The notes under the pieces are model-generated. The model did not search any database, had not been told where the DNA came from, and saw nothing but the letters and a program-made list of their open reading frames with translations. 64,000 bases of DNA from Bdellovibrionaceae bacterium UBA6502 (GTDB lineage: Bacteria > Bdellovibrionota > Bdellovibrionia > Bdellovibrionales > UBA840), in contig DJMA01000055.1 in assembly GCA_002436415.1 (NCBI GenBank), positions 1-64,000 of the forward strand, in the 5' to 3' direction. The position numbers and the translations under genes were made by a program. Below are positions 25,790-34,676 of this stretch, piece after piece; positions within the stretch are counted from its first letter, which is position 1, and each line of letters opens with the position of its first letter.

Positions 25790-26341
25790 ATGCAAAACAT
25801 TGAAATTACTGCGGAAGAAACCCCTAACCCTAATACCTACAAGTTTTTGGTAAACAAGGAGATATCTCCTGAAGCGAGAAACTTTGCGGAAGCCTCAGAA
25901 GCAGGACCATCACCATTAGCTAGTAAACTTTTTGGTTTCCCATGGACTGAGTCCGTTTATTTAGGAACAGATTTTGTCAGCTTAACCAAGCAAGATTGGG
26001 TGGAGTGGGAAATTTTAAAAGATCCTCTTTGTGGTTTGATCAAAGAACACATTGAAAAAGACGAACCCGTATTAATCACCGAGCAATTGGGTGAAGTAGA
26101 TGATGAAAATGATTCTGAACAGGTAAAGTTGATTAAAAAAATCATCCAAACAGAAATTCGCCCGCAAGTCGCTTTGGACGGTGGAGATATTATATTTCAT
26201 AGCTACAAAGACGGCGTAGTGGCAATTCATATGCAAGGCGCTTGCGCTGGCTGTCCTAGTTCTAGTATCACACTTAAACAAGGCATTGAAACCCGATTAA
26301 AACAGGCGCTTCCTGAAATCGACGAAGTGATCGCAATTTAA
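25790..26341 (+). CDS. Nfu-type Fe-S cluster scaffold/carrier
   Basis: 183 residues with both halves of NFU1-like proteins: an N-terminal Nfu_N domain (ETPNPNTYKFLV, FPWTESVYLGTDFVSLT) and a C-terminal NifU-like domain (VALDGGDIIFHSY, then the CAGCPSSS motif whose CxxC binds a bridging Fe-S cluster). It delivers clusters to apo-enzymes in the cytoplasm. Start ATG at 25790 with AAAGGAAATAAA upstream. Single gene, divergent from fba and closed by the terminator at 26346-26378. Confidence 0.93.
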   Translation: MQNIEITAEETPNPNTYKFLVNKEISPEARNFAEASEAGPSPLASKLFGFPWTESVYLGTDFVSLTKQDWVEWEILKDPLCGLIKEHIEKDEPVLITEQLGEVDDENDSEQVKLIKKIIQTEIRPQVALDGGDIIFHSYKDGVVAIHMQGACAGCPSSSITLKQGIETRLKQALPEIDEVIAI

Positions 26342-26345
26342 ATAC

Positions 26346-26378
26346 AAAAAAAGTCGATGCAAAACATCGACTTTTTTT
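26346..26378. terminator. Bidirectional rho-independent terminator
   Basis: AAAAAAAGTCGATG (26346-26359) and CATCGACTTTTTTT (26365-26378) form a 14-bp stem with a CAAAA loop. It lies between the convergent nfu-type gene and the lipoprotein gene ending at 26406 and can serve both. Confidence 0.92.
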
Positions 26379-26405
26379 GTGTAAGAGACTAGCAAGTATC
26401 AATCA

Positions 26406-28133
26406 CTAATTAATCTGCTGCTTTTCACAGGAATAGCGATAAGCGGCAGAAATTAAGTCACTTCTGTTATTTACACACATTATAATTGACCTACCATTAC
26501 AGTCCACCACACTTGTAGTTAGACTACCATTACCAAGCTTCTTTATTTGGTTATTATCACATACCGTTACCACCATACCGGTACAACAGCTATAACTAGG
26601 GTTTTCTTCGTCTCCTTCGCCTTCACATTTAGGCTTACTCGACTCCTTACAAGCATTTAAAGCGGAAGTGCTTCCTAATTTAGTTTGAACAATTTCCCAA
26701 ACATATGGGTATTCTTCAAAAGTTTTACTGATTTCCGCTTCCCCTTCTACATCATCCCCTTTTACATGGACATGGAAATATTTTTTTCCTGTGCTAGTAC
26801 ATTTTGCTGATTTTGCATGCAAGCCGCTGTCGTAGTTTGAGGGTAAACTTCCCATACGACTAGAGCTATTACACAAAGTATAGCCAAATTGTAATGAGCT
26901 TGAAGACACACCACTCGGGAGCCCTGAAACACTAACCGAAATGGAGTAGTTGGTATTTAAGTAATAATTTGCAGAACTCTGAATCCCAATGCTCACAGAA
27001 ACCACTTTCTTTTTAACCGCAAAGGTTTTGGTCGCACTACCGTAAACTTTTGAATTGTTCACTTTTGCACACACATAAATTGTAGATCGATCTCTAGTAC
27101 TACAACTTAAGCCAGCTGTGGTGTTACTAACCGCTAGACTACAAGCGCCTAAGCTATGCTTTTGTTGCTCAGGCTCACAATCAGAACTATTGCCATTGAG
27201 AGACCACATCACGTCACCGTTTCCAATTTTACTTGCATGGTTTTCATGGCCAGTGATCCCTAGAACCGTAGCGCTTGAACCAATGGTGTAATAGGATTTG
27301 TCCGCTATGATTTCAAAATTGTTCAATGTGATTTTTGTACTCGCTAGCTTTGCAGAAGCACTCGCACTAAAACGTCTAGAGCTAGCGTTTACACGTATGT
27401 CTTTAGCGCTAAAAACAGAAGAACAAGAGATTCTAAATGTAGCAAGGCTCTGTGCTCCTGTTTGAGAAATAAGACTACAGCCAGAAATATTATCTAAAAC
27501 CAAACTATAATCATCATCATTATATAATTGTGAGTTAACATTTACTTTTAGAAGAATTTCGGAATCAACATTTCCAGAATAATTCGCTGATTGGAAAGAA
27601 ACTCCTCCATTAATTTCCTGAACGTTGATCGCTAAAAAATTTAAACTAGCACTTTGGGCAATCGTATAAAGCCTTTCCCCGCTTGCATTTACCAAATGCG
27701 CTGTTACGCCAATGACGGCTGGTTCATCACAAGAGACATTGATTTTATAGACACCATTTACAATACTAGGACTAATCTCCTGAGCAGAATTGTAGTTACA
27801 ACCATCTAAGAAGAATTTCACTCCATAGTTTGCATTGTAAGGACTAACAGCAACTTCCACATTAGCATCACCCTCTGTCGGTGAAGTCTGCGGCAGGATT
27901 AACTGAAAGCCTGAATAATCAGGAGTGCCGTTGTCACCAGAGTCATCTCCACTACCATCATCATTGCCTGAGTCTGAATCTCCGGAGTCAGTTCCATCTC
28001 CAACAGAACTGGAATCATTGGCTCCGTTAGCAGCCAAACTTTGCTTTAGTTCATTGATATCGATTTCGCTGGCACAATTTTGATAAGATACCAACAAAAG
28101 GAAGGTCGCGATCACTGCAAAAACTGTTTTCAA
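26406..28133 (-). CDS. Large secreted protein with atypical lipoprotein signal (SYQNC)
   Basis: 575 residues. The N-terminal hydrophobic segment ends LLLVSYQNC with Cys20 in the lipidation position, but Tyr-Gln-Asn before the Cys does not fit the usual lipobox. A Gly/Ser/Asp-rich linker (about 41-73) follows, then beta-rich Ig-like segments with many paired cysteines. The last 90 residues are particularly Cys-rich (CKESSKPKCEGE, YSCCTGMVVTVCDN, VVDCNGRS). I do not recognise a family. The same S-Y-x-N-C motif ends the signal of the subtilase at 35831-38284. Likely a surface or outer-membrane-anchored protein; a single-gene unit. Confidence 0.65.
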   Translation of the reverse strand: MKTVFAVIATFLLLVSYQNCASEIDINELKQSLAANGANDSSSVGDGTDSGDSDSGNDDGSGDDSGDNGTPDYSGFQLILPQTSPTEGDANVEVAVSPYNANYGVKFFLDGCNYNSAQEISPSIVNGVYKINVSCDEPAVIGVTAHLVNASGERLYTIAQSASLNFLAINVQEINGGVSFQSANYSGNVDSEILLKVNVNSQLYNDDDYSLVLDNISGCSLISQTGAQSLATFRISCSSVFSAKDIRVNASSRRFSASASAKLASTKITLNNFEIIADKSYYTIGSSATVLGITGHENHASKIGNGDVMWSLNGNSSDCEPEQQKHSLGACSLAVSNTTAGLSCSTRDRSTIYVCAKVNNSKVYGSATKTFAVKKKVVSVSIGIQSSANYYLNTNYSISVSVSGLPSGVSSSSLQFGYTLCNSSSRMGSLPSNYDSGLHAKSAKCTSTGKKYFHVHVKGDDVEGEAEISKTFEEYPYVWEIVQTKLGSTSALNACKESSKPKCEGEGDEENPSYSCCTGMVVTVCDNNQIKKLGNGSLTTSVVDCNGRSIIMCVNNRSDLISAAYRYSCEKQQIN

Positions 28134-28286
28134 TTTTTCCCCCTAAGAAAAACATCAATAATTCTATCGGAAAGTCGAGCCGTTCTCTTAATGAAACGGC
28201 CAATTTTTCTTAAATTAGTTCTCAAATAAAATATTACCGGTCATGACTTGATACATAAGAGTGACTGTTGTCGAAATTCTATACAG

Positions 28287-29168
28287 CTACTTAGAGGCAG
28301 TGGCAGAGTTTTTACACAATTGGGTACTATAGTTTACAGCCGGCAGCTTCTGCAGTCCAAAATTCACTTCAAAAAGCTCCATAGCACGCTCTGCTGAACC
28401 AAGCATCCAGGAGGAGTAGTTTCCTGAAAAACGAACATCTTCATAAGACATTTCTCGCTCTAAGCCAAAAAACTTATGGTACAAATACTCGTGAGGACTT
28501 CCCTTTTTACTGGCTAAAAACTCAGAGAATTTTTTATGATCACCTAACTGAGCGATCTTTGTCTCCGCCATCATAGTGGAACCAATAAACTTAGGGTCTT
28601 TTTTCATATTAAAGTATACCGCAGACAAAAGTGCCTTAGAAACACGGTTGTCTTTTACAAAGAAATTACCAACTTCAAAGCTTTTCTCCGAACGAATAAA
28701 GTCCAATTGCTCTTTGGGTAATGACACAGGAAGATTCTCAACCAAAGACTTTTCTAAAGGAAGATAACTCTTCTCGCCACTAAAATAAAAACGAAGCATT
28801 CCAGAAACATTCTCAATTTTTCGAGAACTCGGGTGATCCCACAACACAAAGGTTCGAGTGTTGGGCCATAGCATTCGTTGCATTACAGAGCTACCGGTTG
28901 GGTCGACGATGGTGTTACTTTTTTTATAGCGAATCACTAAAGCTTCGAAAGCAGTCCTAATGTCTTTTTGCTCCTTTTCATCCAAAGGAATTGGAACCGC
29001 TGCGCCATTGAATGGAATTTCAAAGATCTGCAAATAAAAGTTTTTCGCTCCAACATTGACTAGATGGAGCTCACTATATTGCTTTGGGCTTTCTTGCGCA
29101 GAAATCATCGCAAAGGCCAAAACAAAATAAATAAGAAAAATTTTAATAAACATCTGAAACTTTCTCAT
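28287..29168 (-). CDS. Exported protein of unknown function
   Basis: 293 residues with a signal peptide (MRKFQMFIKIFLIYFVLAFA, cut near ISA-QE). The mature protein mixes beta segments with a long helical C-terminal part (FSEFLASKKGSPHEYLYHKFFGLE). No catalytic signature or family is evident, and there is only one Cys near the C-terminus. It stands between two intergenic gaps and looks monocistronic. Codon use resembles its neighbours. Confidence 0.6.
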   Translation of the reverse strand: MRKFQMFIKIFLIYFVLAFAMISAQESPKQYSELHLVNVGAKNFYLQIFEIPFNGAAVPIPLDEKEQKDIRTAFEALVIRYKKSNTIVDPTGSSVMQRMLWPNTRTFVLWDHPSSRKIENVSGMLRFYFSGEKSYLPLEKSLVENLPVSLPKEQLDFIRSEKSFEVGNFFVKDNRVSKALLSAVYFNMKKDPKFIGSTMMAETKIAQLGDHKKFSEFLASKKGSPHEYLYHKFFGLEREMSYEDVRFSGNYSSWMLGSAERAMELFEVNFGLQKLPAVNYSTQLCKNSATASK

Positions 29169-29353
29169 AACTTGCAGCCTTTATAGATTCAAAAAGCGTT
29201 CCTGCTTTTTTCAATAGATTTGAGCTGATCTCAAAAATAGACATGTTTCAGAATAAGACTGACTAACGAAAGAATAGCTGTCTAAAAGCTTTATAATTTC
29301 TTAAACTTTCTGCAAAAGGCAATTAAACAAACTAATACTAACCATTAAACAAA

Positions 29354-29379
29354 AAAGCCTACACTAAGGTGAAGGCTTT
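29354..29379. terminator. Terminator downstream of dapD
   Basis: AAAGCCT (29354-29360) pairs with AGGCTTT (29373-29379), and inside the loop CAC pairs with GTG. On the minus strand the stem is followed by a T tract, placing it 45 bases after the dapD stop. Confidence 0.75.
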
Positions 29380-29424
29380 CGTAACTTACAAAATAAGCAA
29401 AATTTATATTAACGAGTTTTGAGC

Positions 29425-30228
29425 TTATACCGGAACGTTAAAGTCACGTAAGGCATCTGTCAAAGAAGTTTTCTTATCGGTAGAATCACTTCTGCTACCA
29501 ATGATCAGGGCACAAGGCACCCCAAACTTTCCAGCCGCAAAACTTTTTTCACGCATTCCTGGAATCACTACTGAGTTTTTCGGTACAACGCCTTTATAAA
29601 CCGTGTCTTCTTTCGTCGCATCAATAATGTGTGTTGAGGCTGTAATAGTAACCCCTGCTCCAAGAACAGCACCTTCCTCAATCACTGCGCCTTCAACAAC
29701 GATGCATCGACTACCAACAAAAACATTGTCTTCGATGATCACTGGACTCGCTTGCACAGGCTCTAAAACACCACCAATCCCTACTCCGCCAGATAGGTGA
29801 ACGTTTTTACCAATTTGCGCACAACTACCAACAGTGGCCCATGTATCCACCATAGTGCCTGATCCAACATAAGCCCCAATGTTCACATAACTAGGCATCA
29901 TGATTGTACCGGATTCTAAAAAAGACCCGCGTCTAGCTAAGGCATGAGGAACAACTCTCACTCCCTCTTGTCCTGTCCATTTTTTTAAGGGAATTTTATC
30001 CCAAAAATTGATGTCACCACTTTCAAAAATCTTCATTTCCTTTTGACGGAAGTACAACAAAATGGCTTTCTTCACCCAATCATGAACAACCCATGAGCCG
30101 TTAATTTTTTCGCAAACTCGAAGCTCACCCATGTCCAATTGAGAAATGGTATTTTCAACAGCTTCAACTACCTCTGGAGCTTTTGCTTCTAATTCACCGG
30201 CGAATGCCTGATTGATTAAATCTTTCAT
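29425..30228 (-). CDS. dapD: 2,3,4,5-tetrahydropyridine-2,6-dicarboxylate N-succinyltransferase
   Basis: 267 residues, standard length. DapD transfers succinyl from succinyl-CoA to tetrahydrodipicolinate in the diaminopimelate/lysine route. The left-handed beta-helix hexapeptide repeats are clear (GAYVGSGTMVDTWATVG, IGKNVHLSGGVGIGG, VFVGSRCIVVEGAVIEEGA), preceded by RVVPHALARRG. It is encoded 11 bases after an MpaA-like peptidase, and a terminator follows. It supplies meso-DAP for peptidoglycan. Confidence 0.96.
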   Translation of the reverse strand: MKDLINQAFAGELEAKAPEVVEAVENTISQLDMGELRVCEKINGSWVVHDWVKKAILLYFRQKEMKIFESGDINFWDKIPLKKWTGQEGVRVVPHALARRGSFLESGTIMMPSYVNIGAYVGSGTMVDTWATVGSCAQIGKNVHLSGGVGIGGVLEPVQASPVIIEDNVFVGSRCIVVEGAVIEEGAVLGAGVTITASTHIIDATKEDTVYKGVVPKNSVVIPGMREKSFAAGKFGVPCALIIGSRSDSTDKKTSLTDALRDFNVPV

Positions 30229-30239
30229 ATTTTTCCTCT

Positions 30240-30902
30240 CTAATTTGTTTCGCTATAAACTTTTAATGCTTCATGAATGGCTTTACAATGAACTGGAATC
30301 AATTCCTTAGGATCTTTGCCTCTTTCCAGCTCATAAGTAATGGTTGGAATGCCTTGCTCAAGACCTGTAAAAGTACCGAGGCAACCTGGAGTTGGGTAAC
30401 CCATACTCTCATCGATTGGATAGCCAGTATGTTGATGCAATACGCTGGCTATTGGCTCACAATCCCCATTCACGTTTAATAAAAATCGACTAAAAGAATG
30501 TAAGCTAATAATAAAATCAACATCATTCTCGTCTAAGTAATTCATAAGCGCTTGATTTTCACTTTCGCTCCCCGCCGCTGTTCCTGGATAGTATCTTTCA
30601 TTTGCGACATCACTGGTCCAGTCCTTACTCGGAAGGTTTCGGTTTAAATCAACGCCATTGGCATTTTTTCGATTTCCACACAAAGTGCCATCAGGATTAA
30701 AGCTAGGCACAATGCTTAGCTCTAAATCTAGATCATCCTTTTCTATGTATTGGCTAATAAGAGCATTGGCAACAGCAATTCCTTCGATTTCGTCACCATG
30801 AACACCTCCTAGTAACAAAACTTTCTTTCCAGAGGACTTTCCAAAACGGCAGCCTAAAATCGCCTGCCCCCACTCACTCTTTCCAAAAACAAAATTCTTC
30901 AT
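30240..30902 (-). CDS. M14-family zinc carboxypeptidase, MpaA-like murein peptide amidase
   Basis: 220 residues, compact like MpaA of enterobacteria. Zinc ligands His35 and Glu38 lie in GGVHGDEIEG and His135 in SLHSF. The substrate-binding segment is FNPDGTLCGNRKNANGVDLNRN, and the catalytic Glu191 is in TITYELERG. MpaA removes meso-DAP from gamma-D-Glu-DAP peptides during wall recycling. Direct linkage to dapD supports a DAP-related substrate, so biosynthesis and salvage of the same amino acid would be co-expressed. It overlaps the upstream permease gene by 4 bases. The N-terminus has no signal peptide, so it should be cytoplasmic. Confidence 0.85.
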   Translation of the reverse strand: MKNFVFGKSEWGQAILGCRFGKSSGKKVLLLGGVHGDEIEGIAVANALISQYIEKDDLDLELSIVPSFNPDGTLCGNRKNANGVDLNRNLPSKDWTSDVANERYYPGTAAGSESENQALMNYLDENDVDFIISLHSFSRFLLNVNGDCEPIASVLHQHTGYPIDESMGYPTPGCLGTFTGLEQGIPTITYELERGKDPKELIPVHCKAIHEALKVYSETN

Positions 30903-32119
30903 TCATTTCCTCCTGGTCGCAGAATCTGCGCCATACTTTGCTTCGCTCCAGCCCGGGCAGGAATCACAGCTCCTATGTAACAAATTACCAATGCCACAAG
31001 GGCTATACCTGCACTTAAAACATAATCAATTTTAACTGGCAAGAAGTGATCGTAGTAGACCTCTGATGGCAGTTGAATCAATTCAAACCTGCCAATCAAA
31101 TAGCATAAAATTAAACCAATTAGCAAACCGCCGATAACCCCGAAGGCACCTAGCTGAAAACCAAATTTGGTAAAAAGCTCTTTGGTTTCTTTATTGGTCA
31201 TCCCTAAGGTTTTTAATAATGCGATGTCTTGTTTCTTTTGGCTAATTAATAAACTCATCACCATCATGATTGTGAAGCTAGCGATCAATATGGTTAGTCC
31301 CAAAAAACTTCCCATCGCAATTTTTTCTAACTTTAAGGCATAGAGGTAGCTTGAATTTTTCTCTTTCCAAGTTCGGTAACTAAGATTTTCTTTTTTCAGA
31401 AGCTCTTCAGCCAAAGGCATTTGGTCTTTATCTGGCAAATAAATTTGTAGAGCTACTTTTCTACTATAGCTCTCTTGAAACTCTCTAAAGCTTTTCCCGC
31501 GAATATAGAGCATATATTTTGCATCAAGATCGCCAACATTACTTCGAAAAATAAACTTAACCTTAAGTCGCAAATACTGCGGAATTTCATCGGCTGGTAA
31601 CAACAATGACTCAGGCTGAATGATGGTTAATTCATCCCCTTCAAATATAGCCAGCGACCTGGCTAGGTCTTCACCTATTGCAATTTCATTTTCACCAAGT
31701 TGCATGCTCTCGTAGGAATCATCCCCAGAAACAAAAATTTTCTTTTTCACATTCTCGAAATTATCTGAACTAATTCCTCGAGCAATGGCTCCGGAAAACA
31801 AGGCATCAATGGTTCGAAAAATTACATCCTCTTCGGTAATTTGAAACATTTCAGATTGGGAAAACACAGGATCTATTTTTTTTAATCTTTCTCGTAAAAC
31901 TCCGGCCTCATCAACAGACTTTAATTTTACACTTAAATGTGGGTCGATGGACAAAAGGCGCTTATGAATGGATTCATTTAATCCATTCATAACGCTCAAA
32001 ACGATGATCATCGCCGCAACGCTGATTCCAATTCCAAAAATAGAAACACGAGAAATGCTTCGAACAATAGCACCAGAACGTTTAGAAAAAAGATAGTGTT
32101 TTAAAAAATGAAATACCAC
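30899..32119 (-). CDS. LolC/LolE-type ABC transporter permease
   Basis: 406 residues with the FtsX/MacB topology: one N-terminal helix after the FLKHYLFSKRSG leader (FGIGISVAAMIIVLSVMNG), a large periplasmic domain (about 50-270), then three C-terminal helices (FLGLTILIASFTIMMVMSLLI and two more). The N-terminal leader is typical of lipoprotein-releasing permeases that extract lipoproteins for transfer to LolA. The start is GTG at 32119 with no good ribosome site. No LolD ATPase gene lies next to it, so the ATPase must be elsewhere. It is coupled to the MpaA-like gene by a 4-base overlap. Confidence 0.85.
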   Translation of the reverse strand: MVFHFLKHYLFSKRSGAIVRSISRVSIFGIGISVAAMIIVLSVMNGLNESIHKRLLSIDPHLSVKLKSVDEAGVLRERLKKIDPVFSQSEMFQITEEDVIFRTIDALFSGAIARGISSDNFENVKKKIFVSGDDSYESMQLGENEIAIGEDLARSLAIFEGDELTIIQPESLLLPADEIPQYLRLKVKFIFRSNVGDLDAKYMLYIRGKSFREFQESYSRKVALQIYLPDKDQMPLAEELLKKENLSYRTWKEKNSSYLYALKLEKIAMGSFLGLTILIASFTIMMVMSLLISQKKQDIALLKTLGMTNKETKELFTKFGFQLGAFGVIGGLLIGLILCYLIGRFELIQLPSEVYYDHFLPVKIDYVLSAGIALVALVICYIGAVIPARAGAKQSMAQILRPGGNE

Positions 32120-32343
32120 CGGCTAATGATAAAAAAGCTAAGCTTTTAAGTACAGGAGAATTCTTTGATTTGGGAAAGTTTAAAGGACTGAATGCTTTAT
32201 TTGTAATCAAAGCTTAAAAAGCAAACAAGCTACTGATTGCAATTCAGTCTATTTGATTGATCAAAACCAAAAATATTCTAATCGAAAAAGCTTGGGGAAT
32301 TTCTAATCCATCGCAAAAACTTGCACTTTCAATCGAGCTTATT

Positions 32344-32907
32344 CTACTTTGAGAAATGCTTTTTGAAAAAGCTCTTCACATTGTGCCATAAAATCTTAAA
32401 ACCCATTAAGGATTTGCTCTCGCTATACTTCACCTCTGGATAGCCAAACTTCTCCCAGAAGCCTTCTCCAGACATATTGTCGATATTGGTGTTGCCCTTA
32501 ATGTTTTTTAACATTTCCTGCTTTTCTTCAGGACTGAGACAATTCATGTTTTTAATAAATATCACTGCTGTGTCAATAAATGGGGATTGAGCGGTTTCGT
32601 CATATTGAATGCTTTCGGTTTTATGAAAATGCGCTGGCTCCTCATCCATTGCCACGAAGCCAGTACGAATGCCATGTACAATATTCCATTCAAAAATTTG
32701 CCCACAAAAGTTTAATTGTAGTTTTATAAAGTTTCCTTTTTGATCAGACCAAGTGAAAAAATCAACGCCTTCAAAACCACCATACCAGCGACTCATCACA
32801 TCCTGTTTGTCCGTTTTTAAAACTTCATCACTTACCTGAAAGAAGCTTTGCGCGGCCATTACTGGATCAAACAACTGTTGTTTTAGCTTTAATTTTGATT
32901 CACCCAT
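32344..32907 (-). CDS. Unknown protein, last gene of the Mla-type operon
   Basis: 187 residues, no signal peptide or membrane helix. It contains a mixed alpha/beta N-terminal half (WYGGFEGVDFFTWSDQKGNFIKLQLNFCGQIFEW) and a basic C-terminal helix (LWHNVKSFFKKHFSK). I do not recognise a family. Its start abuts the stop of the MCE gene with no gap, so it is co-translated with the lipid-transport proteins. A cytoplasmic accessory factor for the transporter is possible from position only. Confidence 0.65.
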   Translation of the reverse strand: MGESKLKLKQQLFDPVMAAQSFFQVSDEVLKTDKQDVMSRWYGGFEGVDFFTWSDQKGNFIKLQLNFCGQIFEWNIVHGIRTGFVAMDEEPAHFHKTESIQYDETAQSPFIDTAVIFIKNMNCLSPEEKQEMLKNIKGNTNIDNMSGEGFWEKFGYPEVKYSESKSLMGFKILWHNVKSFFKKHFSK

Positions 32908-33948
32908 TTAGTCACCATACTCGTTTATTTCCCCACTCTTAAAATTGGCAGGATATCGTTCGCTCGACTCGTCTAATGCATTTTCTTTATTTTGTTTCTT
33001 CCTTCTCTCTTCTTCCTCTTTCCTTACATCAGCAACAGCTGACTTTAAAACAAAAGATTTTTGAAAGGCTTTTAAAACAATAACAGCCTCATCCATTGCT
33101 TCAATGGCTCTACGACTGGCCTTAGGCAACTCTGGAGCCACCTCTGTTATTGTTGGAATAAGTTTATTCATATGCTTGGTCAAAGTGGCCAAGTTTTTCA
33201 TTACTTCCGCGGAGTTTTCGGTGATTTGTGGTAACTCACGAGACATTTGCATTAAGTTATCAATCTCTTTGTTAAACTCGGTAGTGGTCAAAGCCACATT
33301 ACTCATTACCGTTCCAAGGTTGTCGTTGATTAGCAATTGCTCGCTAATTTTTTGTACCTCAATTGCAGCAACATTAGCATTTTTTAACAAAGGCCTTAAA
33401 TCATCAAACATTTGAACTAAACCCATGGAGCGTTCTTTTTCTGAAAAAGCATCCGCTAAGTACTTTAAGTTTTCCGCAAATCGCGTGAAGGACTCAAAGT
33501 GAGGTTGTAAAACTCTTGGGTCCAAAAGATCCGTTAGGTCAAAACTAAAATTAGTGGGTATTTTGCTGTTAGGTTTTAAGATCTCAGCATCTTTAGAACC
33601 AGCACTAATGTCTATGATTTTTTCACCAATAATAAATGGACGACTCATAACAATCATGGAATCGGTTTTAATTCGAGAGCTAAAGCTATTTAAGACACTT
33701 AGTTTCACTAAGACTTTATCTTCGAGCAATATAACCTCTTCCACTCGCCCCGCTTTTAAACCAGCCATTTTTACTTTTGTACCTGGAAATATCCCTTCCG
33801 CTTTTTCAATTTCGGTATAATATTTTATCTTTCTTTCAAACCAACTTTGCTTGATGGCAATTGCTCCAAGACTCAATATTCCACCGAGAAATGCAATCCC
33901 AACAAACAAACCAGCCACTCGTTCAAATTTGTTAAACTTCACCTTCAT
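32908..33948 (-). CDS. MCE-domain lipid transport protein (MlaD-like)
   Basis: 346 residues. One N-terminal helix (GLFVGIAFLGGILSLGAIAI) precedes a single MCE domain (IKYYTEIEKAEGIFPGTKVKMAGLKAGRVEEV, about 40-130), then a long helical region (about 150-300) and a charged tail. MCE proteins form hexameric rings that carry phospholipids between membranes. The helical extension is longer than that of E. coli MlaD and closer to the needle-forming PqiB/Mce type. It overlaps the upstream ABC-like gene by 4 bases (ATGA). Confidence 0.9.
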   Translation of the reverse strand: MKVKFNKFERVAGLFVGIAFLGGILSLGAIAIKQSWFERKIKYYTEIEKAEGIFPGTKVKMAGLKAGRVEEVILLEDKVLVKLSVLNSFSSRIKTDSMIVMSRPFIIGEKIIDISAGSKDAEILKPNSKIPTNFSFDLTDLLDPRVLQPHFESFTRFAENLKYLADAFSEKERSMGLVQMFDDLRPLLKNANVAAIEVQKISEQLLINDNLGTVMSNVALTTTEFNKEIDNLMQMSRELPQITENSAEVMKNLATLTKHMNKLIPTITEVAPELPKASRRAIEAMDEAVIVLKAFQKSFVLKSAVADVRKEEEERRKKQNKENALDESSERYPANFKSGEINEYGD

Positions 33949-34676
33949 ACAGCTAACTCCTGGCTCGACAATCGAAGAAGTTTTCCAGAGGAAATCTCAA
34001 AACTTTCAGCCTCCCAAGTTTGAAAGCTTCCTTCATAACTGGTGCTAAAAAATATCATCTTTATGCTTCCATCATGAAACTTTTCAGAAACATAGTTCAC
34101 AAGAATTTCCGACCTTTCTTTATCTAAGGAGGCCGTTGGCCCATCCATAATTAAAACTTCAGGCTGAATGATTAAACTACGAATGATGCAGCCTAATTTT
34201 CTGACAAAACCTGGTGTCATAGCCGGTCTTAGGTCTTTAAACTCTAAAATTTTAAATAAGCTCAAATAACTTTCTACCACCTCATCAATTTCAGACATCT
34301 CAAGTTCGTCATGATATTGAAGAGGCAATGCGATGTTTTCTTTAAGACTACGGTTGTTTAGCAATCCACCGTAATCAAAGGTGTAGGAGATGTTCATTCT
34401 TAGCGGGTGAAACTCTTCAAAGGAAAAATCCAAAGCATTCTGGGAGTTCACCAAAATCTCACCTTCAACCTGATTGTGTATAAAAGCCAATGCCTTTAAT
34501 AATTCAGAACAATCCCCCAAAGCCCCTTGAATTCTATATGCTTTACCTGCTTCAAACTCTTGTGAAACTTCTTTTAAAACCAGCTCATTGTTTAAGGAAG
34601 TAAGATTGAAGTCTTTTAACTCAATGCTTTCAATCGGTACACGCGACTCTTTGTATTTTAAAAGTGGAAGTTTCAT
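33945..34676 (-). CDS. Catalytically eroded ABC ATPase-like protein (MlaF position)
   Basis: About 243 residues from the ATG at 34676, which overlaps the mlaE stop by 4 bases and follows a G-rich ribosome site; a longer frame to 34727 is not needed. The fold is that of MlaF: strand-rich start (IESIELKDFNL), Walker A position, Q-loop region followed by LKENIALPL, Walker B and D-loop. Every catalytic motif is altered. Walker A reads GALGDCSE (51-58) with no Gly-Lys-Ser/Thr. The Q-loop has Asp where Gln is expected. The LSGGQ signature is replaced by TPGFVRKLG. Walker B reads VLIMDGP with Gly179 in place of the catalytic Glu. The H-loop His is replaced by Ser. The D-loop SLD is kept. It is probably a structural or regulatory pseudo-ATPase. 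Confidence 0.85.
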   Translation of the reverse strand: MKLPLLKYKESRVPIESIELKDFNLTSLNNELVLKEVSQEFEAGKAYRIQGALGDCSELLKALAFIHNQVEGEILVNSQNALDFSFEEFHPLRMNISYTFDYGGLLNNRSLKENIALPLQYHDELEMSEIDEVVESYLSLFKILEFKDLRPAMTPGFVRKLGCIIRSLIIQPEVLIMDGPTASLDKERSEILVNYVSEKFHDGSIKMIFFSTSYEGSFQTWEAESFEISSGKLLRLSSQELAV

